Shown one piece after another: positions 29,621 to 37,978 of a stretch of 64,000 nucleotides of DNA. The DNA is from Methylorubrum salsuginis. GTDB lineage: Bacteria > Pseudomonadota > Alphaproteobacteria > Rhizobiales > Beijerinckiaceae. A program made the translations under genes and the position numbers. Positions within the stretch are counted from its first letter, which is position 1. The number at the start of each line of letters is the position of its first letter. The DNA lies in NCBI RefSeq assembly GCF_900114375.1, contig NZ_FOSV01000022.1, positions 1-64,000 of the forward strand, in the 5' to 3' direction. The notes beneath the pieces are model-generated. The model saw nothing but the letters and a program-made list of their open reading frames with translations. It searched no databases and was not told where the DNA came from.

Positions 29621-29860
29621 TGTCCGGGTGACCGTCACAACCGCGCCGCCGACTTTCCGGCCATCGCACAGTATGCGCAAGGTCACGGCCACTGGAGCGT
29701 TGACCCCGCCATCGAGCACCTCGTCGGAAGGGATCGGCCCATCGGGCAATTCCCCGAACTCGTCGACGACCGCCAACGCGAAGGCGTCCTGCAGCTCCTT
29801 CTTGAAGGCCGCGATGTCGTCGGGGTGCGTGTTTGCGAAGGTGATTGGTTCGTTCCGCAT
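29621..29860 (-). pseudogene. GNAT-type acetyltransferase, 5' fragment fused to IS remnant
   Basis: From ATG 29860 (TTTAGAGG upstream) about 80 residues resemble the N-terminus of a GNAT acetyltransferase: FKKELQDAFALAVVDEFGEL, then the beta strand VTLRILCDGRKVGGAVVTVT before motif A. After residue 80 the frame becomes transposase. The acetyl-CoA binding motif is missing, so it is non-functional. The family call is moderate because only the N-terminal part survives. Confidence 0.6.
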
Positions 29861-30373
29861 GCGGCGCCTCTAAACCGTCATGCCGGAGGGAATTGCGGCA
29901 GTGGGTTTGCCACTGGGTCGCAGCGTGGTCCCTGCTTTCAGGAGCCTCGAAAATGGGACACGACATGCTCATGTCATGGCCGCCGCTTCAGGTCCGCTTT
30001 TGCTTTCGAAGCGGACATCCGAACAGTCAGGGTGGAAGGTCCGAAAGGGGTCACAACCAGACTATCTCAAGGTTAAGCTATTAAATTTTTATTTTAGCGG
30101 GCCGCGATGGGACTGGGAGGCAGCGGTGCCGGTGGTTCACCCTCCGAGGCTTTAGCTCGAGCGGCGGTTCGCTGATGGGCGGCATTGGGTCGTAATCGGG
30201 GCGAGGCGTGTAGGACACGGCGGAGCCGTCCTCGCGGTTCCTTTTGCGTAGAGGCACGTTCAACACTTGGCACGCCCGAAGGGTCGACCGCCCGAGACGA
30301 AATCTCATGCCGACGCCGCCTTGAGGTGGCCAGACGCCACGTTCCGGCACGGCTTCGGTGGCGGGCGTCAGGG
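29861..30373. other. Intergenic, no intact gene
   Basis: About 510 bases between the acetyltransferase fragment and a response-regulator gene. It holds an AT-rich patch at 30069-30100 and the hairpin repeat at 29992-30016. Frames on both strands lack recognisable domains; it looks like eroded DNA from the same rearrangement. Confidence 0.45.
29992..30016. repeat. Inverted GTCCGCTT repeat
   Basis: GTCCGCTT (29992-29999) and AAGCGGAC (30009-30016) form eight-base arms around a nine-base loop, the same core as the repeats at 596-613 and 4832-4847. Confidence 0.5.
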
Positions 30374-30805
30374 TTACGCCCTCCGGCGCCGGCCTGAAAC
30401 GGCTTCGAGGATAGCGGCGCGGATGCTGCTCTCCAGAAAGGGCCGGCCGACGAAGGGGGTGCCCGCGGGCAGTTCCCCGGGCCTCGGCGTCACCTGGGCC
30501 GAGACCACGACGACGGCCATGTCTGGGCGCCGACGCGCCACCTCACGGACGAGCGCGAGGCCGTCCATCCCACCCGGCATGCGGATGTCGGTGACCATCA
30601 GGGACATGGCGTCGTCGAGGCGCGAGAGGGCTTGAGCGGCAGAGCCGGCCTCGACCACGGCATAGCCCTCCCCCTCCAGGAGATCCACGACCTCCAGGCG
30701 GAACAGCATCTCGTCCTCGACCACTAGGGCCGTCTTCTCGGGGGCGTCATCGGTCATGGCGAGCGGTAACGACGCGACGGGCCCATCGTTGCGCCTGCCG
30801 GTCAT
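30374..30805 (-). CDS. Single-domain response regulator paired with GAF/PAS kinase
   Basis: 143 residues from the ATG at 30805, whose first bases overlap the stop of the upstream kinase gene (ATGA), indicating translational coupling; an internal ATG at 30757 is an alternative. One receiver domain: ALVVEDEMLFRLEVVDLLEG, acceptor Asp in LMVTDIRMPGGMDGLA, and the C-terminal GRPF loop where Lys is usually found (GKPF), so the conserved Lys is replaced by Arg. No output domain. It is presumably the phospho-target of the kinase. Confidence 0.9.
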   Translation of the reverse strand: MTGRRNDGPVASLPLAMTDDAPEKTALVVEDEMLFRLEVVDLLEGEGYAVVEAGSAAQALSRLDDAMSLMVTDIRMPGGMDGLALVREVARRRPDMAVVVVSAQVTPRPGELPAGTPFVGRPFLESSIRAAILEAVSGRRRRA

Positions 30806-33800
30806 TGCATCGACTGAAAATTCGCCAGCGGAGCCTCGATGACACAGGTCGCCCCCTCGCCAGGATAATCCAGCGTCAGCCTCGCCCCGACCTGGGCGGT
30901 CAACCCGCGCTCGATCAGGCGCGACCCGAACCCTTTGCGCGAGGGAGGGACGACCGGCGGCCCGCCCGTCTCCGTCCAGGCGATACGCAGGTCGGGACCT
31001 TCGGCCAACTCGATCAGTGACGCCGTGAGCGAGACGCGGCCCTCGGGCACCGACAGGGCGCCGTACTTGACCGCGTTCGTCGTGAGCTCGTGAAGCGTCA
31101 GGGCCAGGGACAGGGCAGCTTTGCCGCCGATCTGGACGTTCGGCCCGGTGAACGAGACCCGCGCGCCAGCGGCCTCCTGCACTCCGACGCCCTCCCGCAC
31201 GACCGCCGACAGCAGCGCGCTCTCGGCGGCGCCGCCCAGCAGCATGTCGTGCGCCTTGCCGAGCGCCACGAGGCGGCTGCCGAGCACGTCGCGCGCCGCC
31301 TCGACGTCCGTGGCGCCGCGCAGGGTCGAGGCGGCGATGGCCTGCACCATCGCCAGGAGGTTCTTCATCCGGTGGGAGAGTTCGTGATTGAGCAGGTCCT
31401 GGTGCGCCTGGGCCTTGCGCCGGTCGTCCACGTCCGCGACGGCGACGACGCCTCCGGTCATCCGGCCGTCGGCGTCCCGCATCGGCACGCCGACGATCTC
31501 GATCCAGACCCGGGTGCCGTCGCCGCGTTGGTAGTGGCATTCGAGCGAGGCCTGCTCCGCACCCTCGCGGACGATCCGGCTGAGCGGGTACTCGTGCGGC
31601 TCGACCCGCCGTCCGTCCTCGTGGAAGGCGACCCACTCCCCGTAGCTCTCCGCGTCCGGCGAGGGCAGGACCGGATGGCGGAAGATCTCCTCCAGCCGGC
31701 GGTTGCCGCCGACGATGCGGCCGGACGGGGCCTCGGCGAACAGGATGCCGACCGGCACCGTGTCGAGCACCGCCCGAAGCGAGGCCTCGCTCGCGCGCAG
31801 GCTCTCCCGATTGCGACGTTCCTCGGTCAGGTCACGGGTGACCGTGCCGTAGCCGAGCAGGTCGCCCGCCGCGCCGCGCAAGGGGAAGATGTTGTAATGC
31901 ACCGGCACCGCGGCGCCGGTGACGAAGTGGCGGAAGTGCAGTTCTCCCTCCCAGAAACCGTCGCGCTCGACGGCGGGGAGCACCTCCTCGACGAGGCGCG
32001 GATGCTCCTCCGGAACGAAATAGTCGAGGATGCGCGTCGCCCTGGCGGCGGCGAGGTCCGGCAGCCCGACGAGGCGGCGGCCGGCCTCGTTGACGAAGTC
32101 GGCCCGGCCGTCGGGCGTGGCGAAGCCGATGAAATCCCCGGACTGCGCGACGATCGCCGCGAGCTTGCCCGCCTCGACCTCCGCCGCCTTGCGCACGCTG
32201 ACGTCCACGGCCGTTCCGGAGAAGCGCAGGGGCACGCCCGCCTCGTCGTAGACGAGGCCGCCTCGGCACTCGATCCAGCGCAACGGCCGCCCCGGCACCG
32301 CGAGCCGGTACTCGACGAGGAACTCGGCGCCGTGGTCGAAGGTGTTCCGGATGGCGGCGCGCAGCGGCGCGACGTCGTCGGGCACGACGAACGTCTGATA
32401 GCGCTCCATCGTCACGCCGGCGGCGACCTCGTCCGCGTCGAGCCCGTACAGGCGCGCGAACTGCGCATCCCCGTGCAGCAGGTCGGTGTCCACCATCCAG
32501 TCCCAAAGGCCGACGCCGCCGGAGGCCGACAGCGCCATCTGCAGGCGTTCCTCGCTCTGCCGCAACCGTTCCTCGGCCAGCCGCTGCTCGGTACGATCGC
32601 GCAGCACCTTCACGAAGCCCGTGGCCGCGCCGGCCTCGTCGCGCAGCACCATCATCACGCCCAGCGCGAAGAAGCGCTCGCCGCCCTTGCGCAGGTGCCA
32701 GCGCTCGTCGTTGCCGGTGCCCACCATCATTGCGGCGTGCATCTCCTGCGCCGCGATGCCGGTCTCCCGGTCCTCCGGCGTGAAGAATACGTCGGCCGGA
32801 CGCCCCCGCATCTCGTCGGCCGTCCAGCCCAGGATCCTCTCCGCGCCCGCGTTCCAGTCCGTGACGCACCCGTCGAGGTCCATGACCACGATGGCGTAAT
32901 CGACGATGCTCTCGAACACGGCGCGGTAGCGTGCTTCTCCCGACCGCACCGCGGCTTGTGCCGCCGCCTCGCTAACCTGCGTCAGGCCGGAGGTGGCCGT
33001 GGCAGCGAACATCCGCAGCAGCGCCAGGTCGCGCTCGCCGAACGCGCCGGCATGGCGCGACTGCAGCTTCAGGACCCCCAGCACAGCCTCGCCTCGGGTG
33101 ACGGGCACGTGGATGGCCGAGCCGAGGTCGAGCGACGCGGCGACGTCCGGCCGAACCAGCGCGTCCGCCCGGGCGTCGCTCACGAGCAGCGGGCTGTTGG
33201 TCGTGAAGCTGCGGCCGGAGGAGCTGTCGCCCAGCGGCACGCGCAGCCCCTTGTGCCCGGCGAGGCTTCCCCGGACTGCACGGTACTCCAGCGCTTGGCC
33301 GTCGATAAGTTCGAGCACCGCACCGTCGGCAGCCGGCACCGCGCCCATGGCGCCTTCGAGCAGCTTGCCGAGAACCACGTCCTGCTCGCCGCCGGCGCCC
33401 GCTACGTCCGCCTGGGTCGCGCCGAGGACGTCGCGCTCGCGCTCGGAGGCGCGGCGCTCGCGGATCATCGCGTCGCGCTCGACCAGCGAACGGCGCAGCA
33501 GCAGTTGGTCCATGACCTGCCGCGCCAGCGCCGCCAGGTCCTCCGCCTGAGACGGGGACAGGCCGCCGGGTCTCGGGGCGTGGTCGATCACGCACAGGCT
33601 GCCCAGGGCACGGCCCTCGGGCGTGCGCAGCGGAGCTCCCGCGTAGAAGCGCAGGTGCGGCTCGCCAGTCACCAGCGGGTTTTCGCGCGTGCGGGAGTCG
33701 AGGGTCAGGTCAGGGATCTGGAGAAGGCCTGGCTCGGCAAGGGCGAACTTGCAGACCGAGCGGTCGAGATCGGTCTCGCAGGGCGGGAAGCCGGCGCGGG

Positions 33801-33990
33801 CCTTGAACCATTGCCGGTCCCGGTCGACCAGGCTGACGAGCGCCACCGGGGCGTCGCAGAGCCGGCGGGCGAGGTGGACGATGTCGTCGAATCCGCGCTC
33901 GGGCGGCGTGTCGAGGATGGCGAAGGCGGAGAGCGCGGCGAGGCGATCGTCGTCCTCGACGGGGAGCGAGCTGGGGAGATCAATATTCAC
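30802..33990 (-). CDS. GAF-GAF-multi-PAS HWE histidine kinase
   Basis: 1062 residues from a GTG at 33990 that overlaps the TGA of the upstream Crp/Fnr gene (GTGA). A GAF domain (residues about 15-160: FAILDTPPERGFDDIVHLAR, GSLCVIDHAPRPG) and a second GAF (about 200-345) are followed by four PAS domains (for example VMDLDGCVTDWNAGAERILG; LSASGGVGLWDWMVDTDLLH). The HWE kinase core has His873 in ELSHRMKNLLAMVQ and ATP-binding LHELTTNAVKYGALS. No membrane segment, so cytoplasmic; the input is unknown. It lies between the Crp/Fnr regulator and the response regulator in a three-gene operon with 4-base overlaps. Confidence 0.93.
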   Translation of the reverse strand: MNIDLPSSLPVEDDDRLAALSAFAILDTPPERGFDDIVHLARRLCDAPVALVSLVDRDRQWFKARAGFPPCETDLDRSVCKFALAEPGLLQIPDLTLDSRTRENPLVTGEPHLRFYAGAPLRTPEGRALGSLCVIDHAPRPGGLSPSQAEDLAALARQVMDQLLLRRSLVERDAMIRERRASERERDVLGATQADVAGAGGEQDVVLGKLLEGAMGAVPAADGAVLELIDGQALEYRAVRGSLAGHKGLRVPLGDSSSGRSFTTNSPLLVSDARADALVRPDVAASLDLGSAIHVPVTRGEAVLGVLKLQSRHAGAFGERDLALLRMFAATATSGLTQVSEAAAQAAVRSGEARYRAVFESIVDYAIVVMDLDGCVTDWNAGAERILGWTADEMRGRPADVFFTPEDRETGIAAQEMHAAMMVGTGNDERWHLRKGGERFFALGVMMVLRDEAGAATGFVKVLRDRTEQRLAEERLRQSEERLQMALSASGGVGLWDWMVDTDLLHGDAQFARLYGLDADEVAAGVTMERYQTFVVPDDVAPLRAAIRNTFDHGAEFLVEYRLAVPGRPLRWIECRGGLVYDEAGVPLRFSGTAVDVSVRKAAEVEAGKLAAIVAQSGDFIGFATPDGRADFVNEAGRRLVGLPDLAAARATRILDYFVPEEHPRLVEEVLPAVERDGFWEGELHFRHFVTGAAVPVHYNIFPLRGAAGDLLGYGTVTRDLTEERRNRESLRASEASLRAVLDTVPVGILFAEAPSGRIVGGNRRLEEIFRHPVLPSPDAESYGEWVAFHEDGRRVEPHEYPLSRIVREGAEQASLECHYQRGDGTRVWIEIVGVPMRDADGRMTGGVVAVADVDDRRKAQAHQDLLNHELSHRMKNLLAMVQAIAASTLRGATDVEAARDVLGSRLVALGKAHDMLLGGAAESALLSAVVREGVGVQEAAGARVSFTGPNVQIGGKAALSLALTLHELTTNAVKYGALSVPEGRVSLTASLIELAEGPDLRIAWTETGGPPVVPPSRKGFGSRLIERGLTAQVGARLTLDYPGEGATCVIEAPLANFQSMQ

Positions 33991-34802
33991 CGAACCAGCT
34001 CCCGAAGCGTGACCGCGGACGAGGGCGGCTTCAGCCGATCCGGCTCGCTGGCGTCGAGGGCGACCATACGACCACCCGGCGCGTAGATCGCGCCGAGCAC
34101 CTCGGAGAAGTGGTGCCGCACGGCGGCATGGCACTCGCACGCCGCCGCCTCCGCCCGCCCACGGTTCGGGAGCGAGAGCCGCTTGTGGCCGATCTCGATC
34201 AAGCCCTCGCGCCGCAGCCGTCCGAGCACCCCGGTGAGGTAGGCGCGGCGCACGCCGAGCATGTCGGCCAGCACCTCGTGGGTCACCGGTAGGTCCGGCG
34301 TCCCCAACCTGTCCTGCAGAGTCAGGAGCCAGCGCAGGCAGCGCCGTTCGATGGTGTGGGCGGCGTTGCAGGCGACCGACTGCAACACCTGCGCCAGCAG
34401 ACAGTCGGCGTAGCGCACGAACAGGTCGCGGAGGGTCTTAGAGACGTGCTTGGCCTCGGCCAGCCGGTCGGCGTCGATGCGAATGATCGGGCCGGCGACC
34501 TGCACCACCGCCTGCCCGAAAGCGGGTAGGTAGCCCTGGCTGACCACGCCGCCGATGGCCCCCTCGCGACCGACCGTGGCGGTCTCGACCGACTTGCCGT
34601 CCCGCAGCGGCACCACCAACGTGACGACGCAGCCCTGGGCCGGGAACGTGACGTGGCTGACGTCGTCGCCGGCCCGGAACAGCACCTCGCCGCGACCGAC
34701 CTCGCGCCGCTCCGCGTAGGGCGTCAGCAGCGCCCGGTCGTCGCGGTCGAGGGCTTCGAGCAGCAGGTTGCCGTCGAGGGAGCGGATGGGGGAGCTGGGC
34801 AC
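33987..34802 (-). CDS. Crp/Fnr-family transcriptional regulator
   Basis: About 271 residues; a GTG start at 34802 is preferred because the sequence upstream has no homology. A cyclic-nucleotide-binding-like barrel occupies residues 10-130 (GEVLFRAGDDVSHVTFPAQG), and a winged helix of the Crp C-terminal type residues 160-225 (VTHEVLADMLGVRRAYLTGV as recognition region). No Cys cluster of FNR-type iron-sulfur sensors is present. Such proteins are common beside HWE kinases in Methylobacterium. First gene of the operon. Confidence 0.88.
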   Translation of the reverse strand: MPSSPIRSLDGNLLLEALDRDDRALLTPYAERREVGRGEVLFRAGDDVSHVTFPAQGCVVTLVVPLRDGKSVETATVGREGAIGGVVSQGYLPAFGQAVVQVAGPIIRIDADRLAEAKHVSKTLRDLFVRYADCLLAQVLQSVACNAAHTIERRCLRWLLTLQDRLGTPDLPVTHEVLADMLGVRRAYLTGVLGRLRREGLIEIGHKRLSLPNRGRAEAAACECHAAVRHHFSEVLGAIYAPGGRMVALDASEPDRLKPPSSAVTLRELVR

Positions 34803-35181
34803 GGGGCACTTCGGACGACGGCAACTGAGTTGTGCAATAGCGAACTTCCCGGCGCAAAGATGTCCATTACCTGACAAGTCACCGGACAACGGGCTCCGGA
34901 GCGCCACTTTTTCGAGCCGGTCGGAGCGGATGCTCGGGAAGGTCAGCGGTTCGCGGAACGTCCTGTCCGCGCGTGCCCGCCGCCGGTCTGAACCGAGCAT
35001 ACCGCGCGATTCTTCATGCTCTCTCGGCCTCGAAGAGGCACACGAACTCCATCCTGGTTCCATCACGAATCGACTGCAACTCGACAGGCCCTCGACGGCA
35101 TCGCCCTCGATCCAGAGATGGAGGACCGGCGCCGCCGGGCCGCGATCGCCCGGTCCTGACAGGCCATCGCCGGTGAAGCGG
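34803..35181. other. Intergenic, no gene recognised
   Basis: About 380 bases between the Crp/Fnr start and the stop of the VOC gene. A 12-codon frame on the minus strand beginning MEFVCLFEAERA (about 35029-35066) is too short to call. The Crp/Fnr promoter must lie in this stretch but no clear elements were found. Confidence 0.4.
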
Positions 35182-35988
35182 TTAAGGTTCGTGGAGGGCG
35201 GCAGAACGAAATGTGCCGGAGGCCATCAGAAGCCTGTGGCCGTCCGGATCACGCAATGGTGTACTTGAATCGCCGCTTCCGGCGAAGACGAGCCGGGTGG
35301 CGAGCGGTGAACCGTCGGCGCAGGTTCTGGAGATCGAGCCAGGGGTTCGATAGCACAGAAGCTCCAGATGCGGCGGCGCCCCGCCCGGCGGCGTGAGGCA
35401 AGTCACCTCGACCACGGGCGCGTGGAGCGCGTCCAGGCGAGCCTGCTCCGGGCCGTGGTTCACCCCCTGGCTCGCGACCGTGAAGCCGAGGCCGGCATAG
35501 AAGGCGACCGCGCGCTCCGTGTCGGCGACGGTGATCGCGGTGTGATCGATCCCGAGGAACAGGCCCGGCCGATCCCGCCAGAGCGGCGGCACGGCGCCGG
35601 GTGGAAAGGCGAGCAGTTCGAGCGGGTGCCCGTCGGGATCGCGGAACTTGAATGCGCTCACGCCGCCGGACGACGCCGGCAGCCGCTCCGGCCCGGCTCG
35701 CGAGATCGGCGTCCAGCCGGGCACCCCGCGCAGATGCGCGTAAGCCGCCTCCATGTCCGCGACGACGAGGGCGCAATGCTGGAAGTCGGTGCCGTTGGCG
35801 GGCGCGAACCCGGCTCCGCGGTCCGCAGCGGGCGCGAGTTCGATCGTCTGCGCTCCGAGCGCGAGGCGAGAGCCGTCGGGGGCGACGGTGGCTCCGAAGG
35901 CTGCCGCGTAGAAGGTGGCGGTCTTGCCCGGGTCCGGGCAGAGGAGACGGATCGCGGCGATGCGAATGGCCGTCCGAGGAGTCTTCAT
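35182..35988 (-). CDS. Two-domain VOC-superfamily (glyoxalase/dioxygenase-like) protein
   Basis: 268 residues with two vicinal-oxygen-chelate domains. The first (residues 10-130) has ETFYAAAF-like PGKTATFYAAAFGATVA and RDPDGHPLELLAF; the second (140-265) has IDHTAITVADTERAVAFYAG and RDPDGHRLLMASG. Metal-binding His/Glu positions are present. It overlaps the upstream SMP-30 gene by four bases (ATGA). Probably an enzyme or binding protein in the sugar/polyol oxidation cluster; substrate unknown. Confidence 0.88.
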   Translation of the reverse strand: MKTPRTAIRIAAIRLLCPDPGKTATFYAAAFGATVAPDGSRLALGAQTIELAPAADRGAGFAPANGTDFQHCALVVADMEAAYAHLRGVPGWTPISRAGPERLPASSGGVSAFKFRDPDGHPLELLAFPPGAVPPLWRDRPGLFLGIDHTAITVADTERAVAFYAGLGFTVASQGVNHGPEQARLDALHAPVVEVTCLTPPGGAPPHLELLCYRTPGSISRTCADGSPLATRLVFAGSGDSSTPLRDPDGHRLLMASGTFRSAALHEP

Positions 35989-36899
35989 CGTCCGGCGCCC
36001 GGCAACGGCGCGCCGCGGCGGTTGAGGAAGATCGAGAACACGCGCTGCGAGCCGGCGATGAACAGGCGGTTCCGGTGCACTCCGCCCCAGGTCATGTTGG
36101 AGACGCGATAGGGTACCCGCACCTTGCCGAGGAGACGGCCCTCCGGCGAGAGGCAGTGGACGCCGTCGGCGGCGCTCGCCCAGACGTTGCCGTCCTCGTC
36201 GACCTTCATGCCGTCGCAGTAGCCGGGCTCGATCTTATGGAAGACGTCGCTGCCGGTGAGCGTCCCGTCCGCGCCGACATCGAACACGCGGATGAACTGG
36301 CGCGGGTCGGAATGGCTCTGGTCGCCGGTCTCGGAAACGTAGAGGCGCCGCTCGTCGGGCGAGAAGGCGAGGCCGTTCGGCCCGTCGAAATCGCCCGCCG
36401 CGATCCGGATCTCGCCGGTCGCGGGGTCGAAGCGGTAGAGGGCGGGGGGCTGCTCGCTCTCCTGGCGACCGCCCTCGTAGTCGTTCGAGATGCCGTAGAG
36501 CGGGTCGGTGAACCAGATCGTGCCGTCGGACTTCACGACGACATCGTTCGGCGCGTTCAGCCGTTTGCCCGCGTGGCTCTCGACGAGCCGCGTGACCCGC
36601 CCGTCATGCTCGGTGCGGGTGAGGCAGCGGCCGTGATGCGAGCAGGCGATCAGCCGGCCCTCGCGGTCGCGGGCCTGCCCGTTGCCGTAATCGGACGGCG
36701 CACGGTAGACCGACAGCCCCTCCGCCTCGCTCCAGCGCATGGTGCGGTTGCCAGGCAGGTCCTGGAACAGCAGGCAGTTCCAGTCGCCCATCCAGACGGG
36801 CCCCTCGACCCAGCGGAAGCCGGCGGCGATCTCCTCCAGCCCGGCATTGTCGAGCACGTATCGCTTGAACCGGGAATCGTGGATCTCGAACCCGTCCAT
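35985..36899 (-). CDS. SMP-30/gluconolactonase-like hydrolase
   Basis: 304 residues of the six-bladed beta-propeller SMP-30/gluconolactonase family. Metal-ligand signatures are visible: EGPVWMGDWNCLLFQD (Glu), LNAPNDVVVKSDGTIWFTDP (Asn) and DGPNGLAFSPDERRLYVSET (Asn and Asp). No signal peptide, so cytoplasmic. It would hydrolyse a sugar lactone such as the product of the divergently encoded GMC dehydrogenase; that pairing is inferred. It starts four bases before the cupin gene stop. Confidence 0.92.
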   Translation of the reverse strand: MDGFEIHDSRFKRYVLDNAGLEEIAAGFRWVEGPVWMGDWNCLLFQDLPGNRTMRWSEAEGLSVYRAPSDYGNGQARDREGRLIACSHHGRCLTRTEHDGRVTRLVESHAGKRLNAPNDVVVKSDGTIWFTDPLYGISNDYEGGRQESEQPPALYRFDPATGEIRIAAGDFDGPNGLAFSPDERRLYVSETGDQSHSDPRQFIRVFDVGADGTLTGSDVFHKIEPGYCDGMKVDEDGNVWASAADGVHCLSPEGRLLGKVRVPYRVSNMTWGGVHRNRLFIAGSQRVFSIFLNRRGAPLPGAGR

Positions 36900-36903
36900 C
36901 GGA

Positions 36904-37356
36904 TCACTCGAACCGGCAGGGCGTGGTGCGCTCGCGCTTGGTGTCGAACTGCACCACCATCAGCACGGCGGGTTCGTCGCCGACCGTGCCGGACTTGTGG
37001 CCGGTCTTGCCGTCGAGGGTGCCGCAGCCGTGGTCCTCGCCGAACGAGATCTCGCCCGGCCCCATCTCGATCCGGGTGCCGTCCATCGATTCGACGTACC
37101 AGCGCCCGCTCAAGGGGATGATCCATTGCGGCGCCGGGTTCTCGTGCCACGTGCCCTCCCAGCCGACCGGCTGGACCGTGATCATCGTGGTCATGCCGTC
37201 GTGATGCTTCACCCCCTGCCATTGCGGCGAGGCCGGCGGCTTCATCGAGGCGAGATGGAACTCGGTCATCGCGCAGCGGACCTGACGGCTGATGCCGTCC
37301 GCGTCGGTGTAAAGGTGCCAGTAGGGCACGCTTGGCTTGTCGCCCGGCTCGCTCAT
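36904..37356 (-). CDS. Cupin-domain protein
   Basis: 150 residues from the ATG at 37356. A single cupin: VKHHDGMTTMITVQPVGWEG, NPAPQWIIPLSGRWYVES and GEISFGEDHGCGT give the metal-binding positions. It overlaps the DoxX-like gene by four bases and precedes the SMP-30 gene by four. Role in the oxidation cluster unknown. Confidence 0.82.
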   Translation of the reverse strand: MSEPGDKPSVPYWHLYTDADGISRQVRCAMTEFHLASMKPPASPQWQGVKHHDGMTTMITVQPVGWEGTWHENPAPQWIIPLSGRWYVESMDGTRIEMGPGEISFGEDHGCGTLDGKTGHKSGTVGDEPAVLMVVQFDTKRERTTPCRFE

Positions 37357-37835
37357 CGGCCCGTCTCCGACGTGGTTTGCCCGTAGGGATGCGTCGATCC
37401 GAACGGATCGTGCAGGAAGGCCGCGACGCCCTGCTGGCTCGGTCCGCCCCAGGCCAGCGCGAGGAAGCCGCCCGCGACCGCGAAGTTCTTGAGGAAGTCC
37501 CAGAACGTCTCGCGGCCCTGGCTCGGCCCCCGCAGGCGGAAATCTGGTTTGCGCCAGAACGGTTTCCACAGCAGCGCCGTGACCGCGCAGTAACCCGCCA
37601 GCACGAAGGCGGCGAAGCGGTCGGCGATGCCGGTCAGCACGCCTGCCGACATGGTCACCTCGACGAACAACCCGGCCAGGATCAGCGCCTTCGCGAGCGG
37701 GCGCGAGGCGGTCGCCTGACCGGCTTGCCCGACCGCGGCGGAAAAGTTCAGGACCTTGTCGAGGGCGCTGAACGGCAGGAACAGCAGCACCAGACAGGTT
37801 CGGGCCGCGAAGGCGGCGAGCACCTCGAGGGTCAT
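37353..37835 (-). CDS. DoxX-family membrane protein
   Basis: 160 residues from the ATG at 37835 (no strong ribosome site; an upstream frame exists to 37919 but is unlikely). Four hydrophobic helices with the DoxX pattern: ARTCLVLLFLPFSALDKVLN, LAKALILAGLFVEVTMSAGV, AAFVLAGYCAVTALLW and a fourth near residues 120-137. DoxX relatives act as membrane partners of quinone-linked oxidations. First gene of the four-gene minus-strand operon, divergent from the GMC oxidoreductase by 143 bases. Confidence 0.82.
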   Translation of the reverse strand: MTLEVLAAFAARTCLVLLFLPFSALDKVLNFSAAVGQAGQATASRPLAKALILAGLFVEVTMSAGVLTGIADRFAAFVLAGYCAVTALLWKPFWRKPDFRLRGPSQGRETFWDFLKNFAVAGGFLALAWGGPSQQGVAAFLHDPFGSTHPYGQTTSETGR

Positions 37836-37978
37836 CCGGGTCTTTTGGTTCGTCTTTCCGCTGCCAACGTCGCCGGATCGATGCGGTTCGCGCATGGCTC
37901 GCAGAACGACCACTGCCACGGTTGCCCGGAACGAGGCCGCCCGCCGCCCGTTTCGCGTCGAAAGACGGAGCGAGGCGG

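Noticed and set aside
31090-34086. 998-codon plus-strand frame
   Set aside because: Antisense to the GAF/PAS kinase and the end of the Crp/Fnr gene, both with clear motifs.
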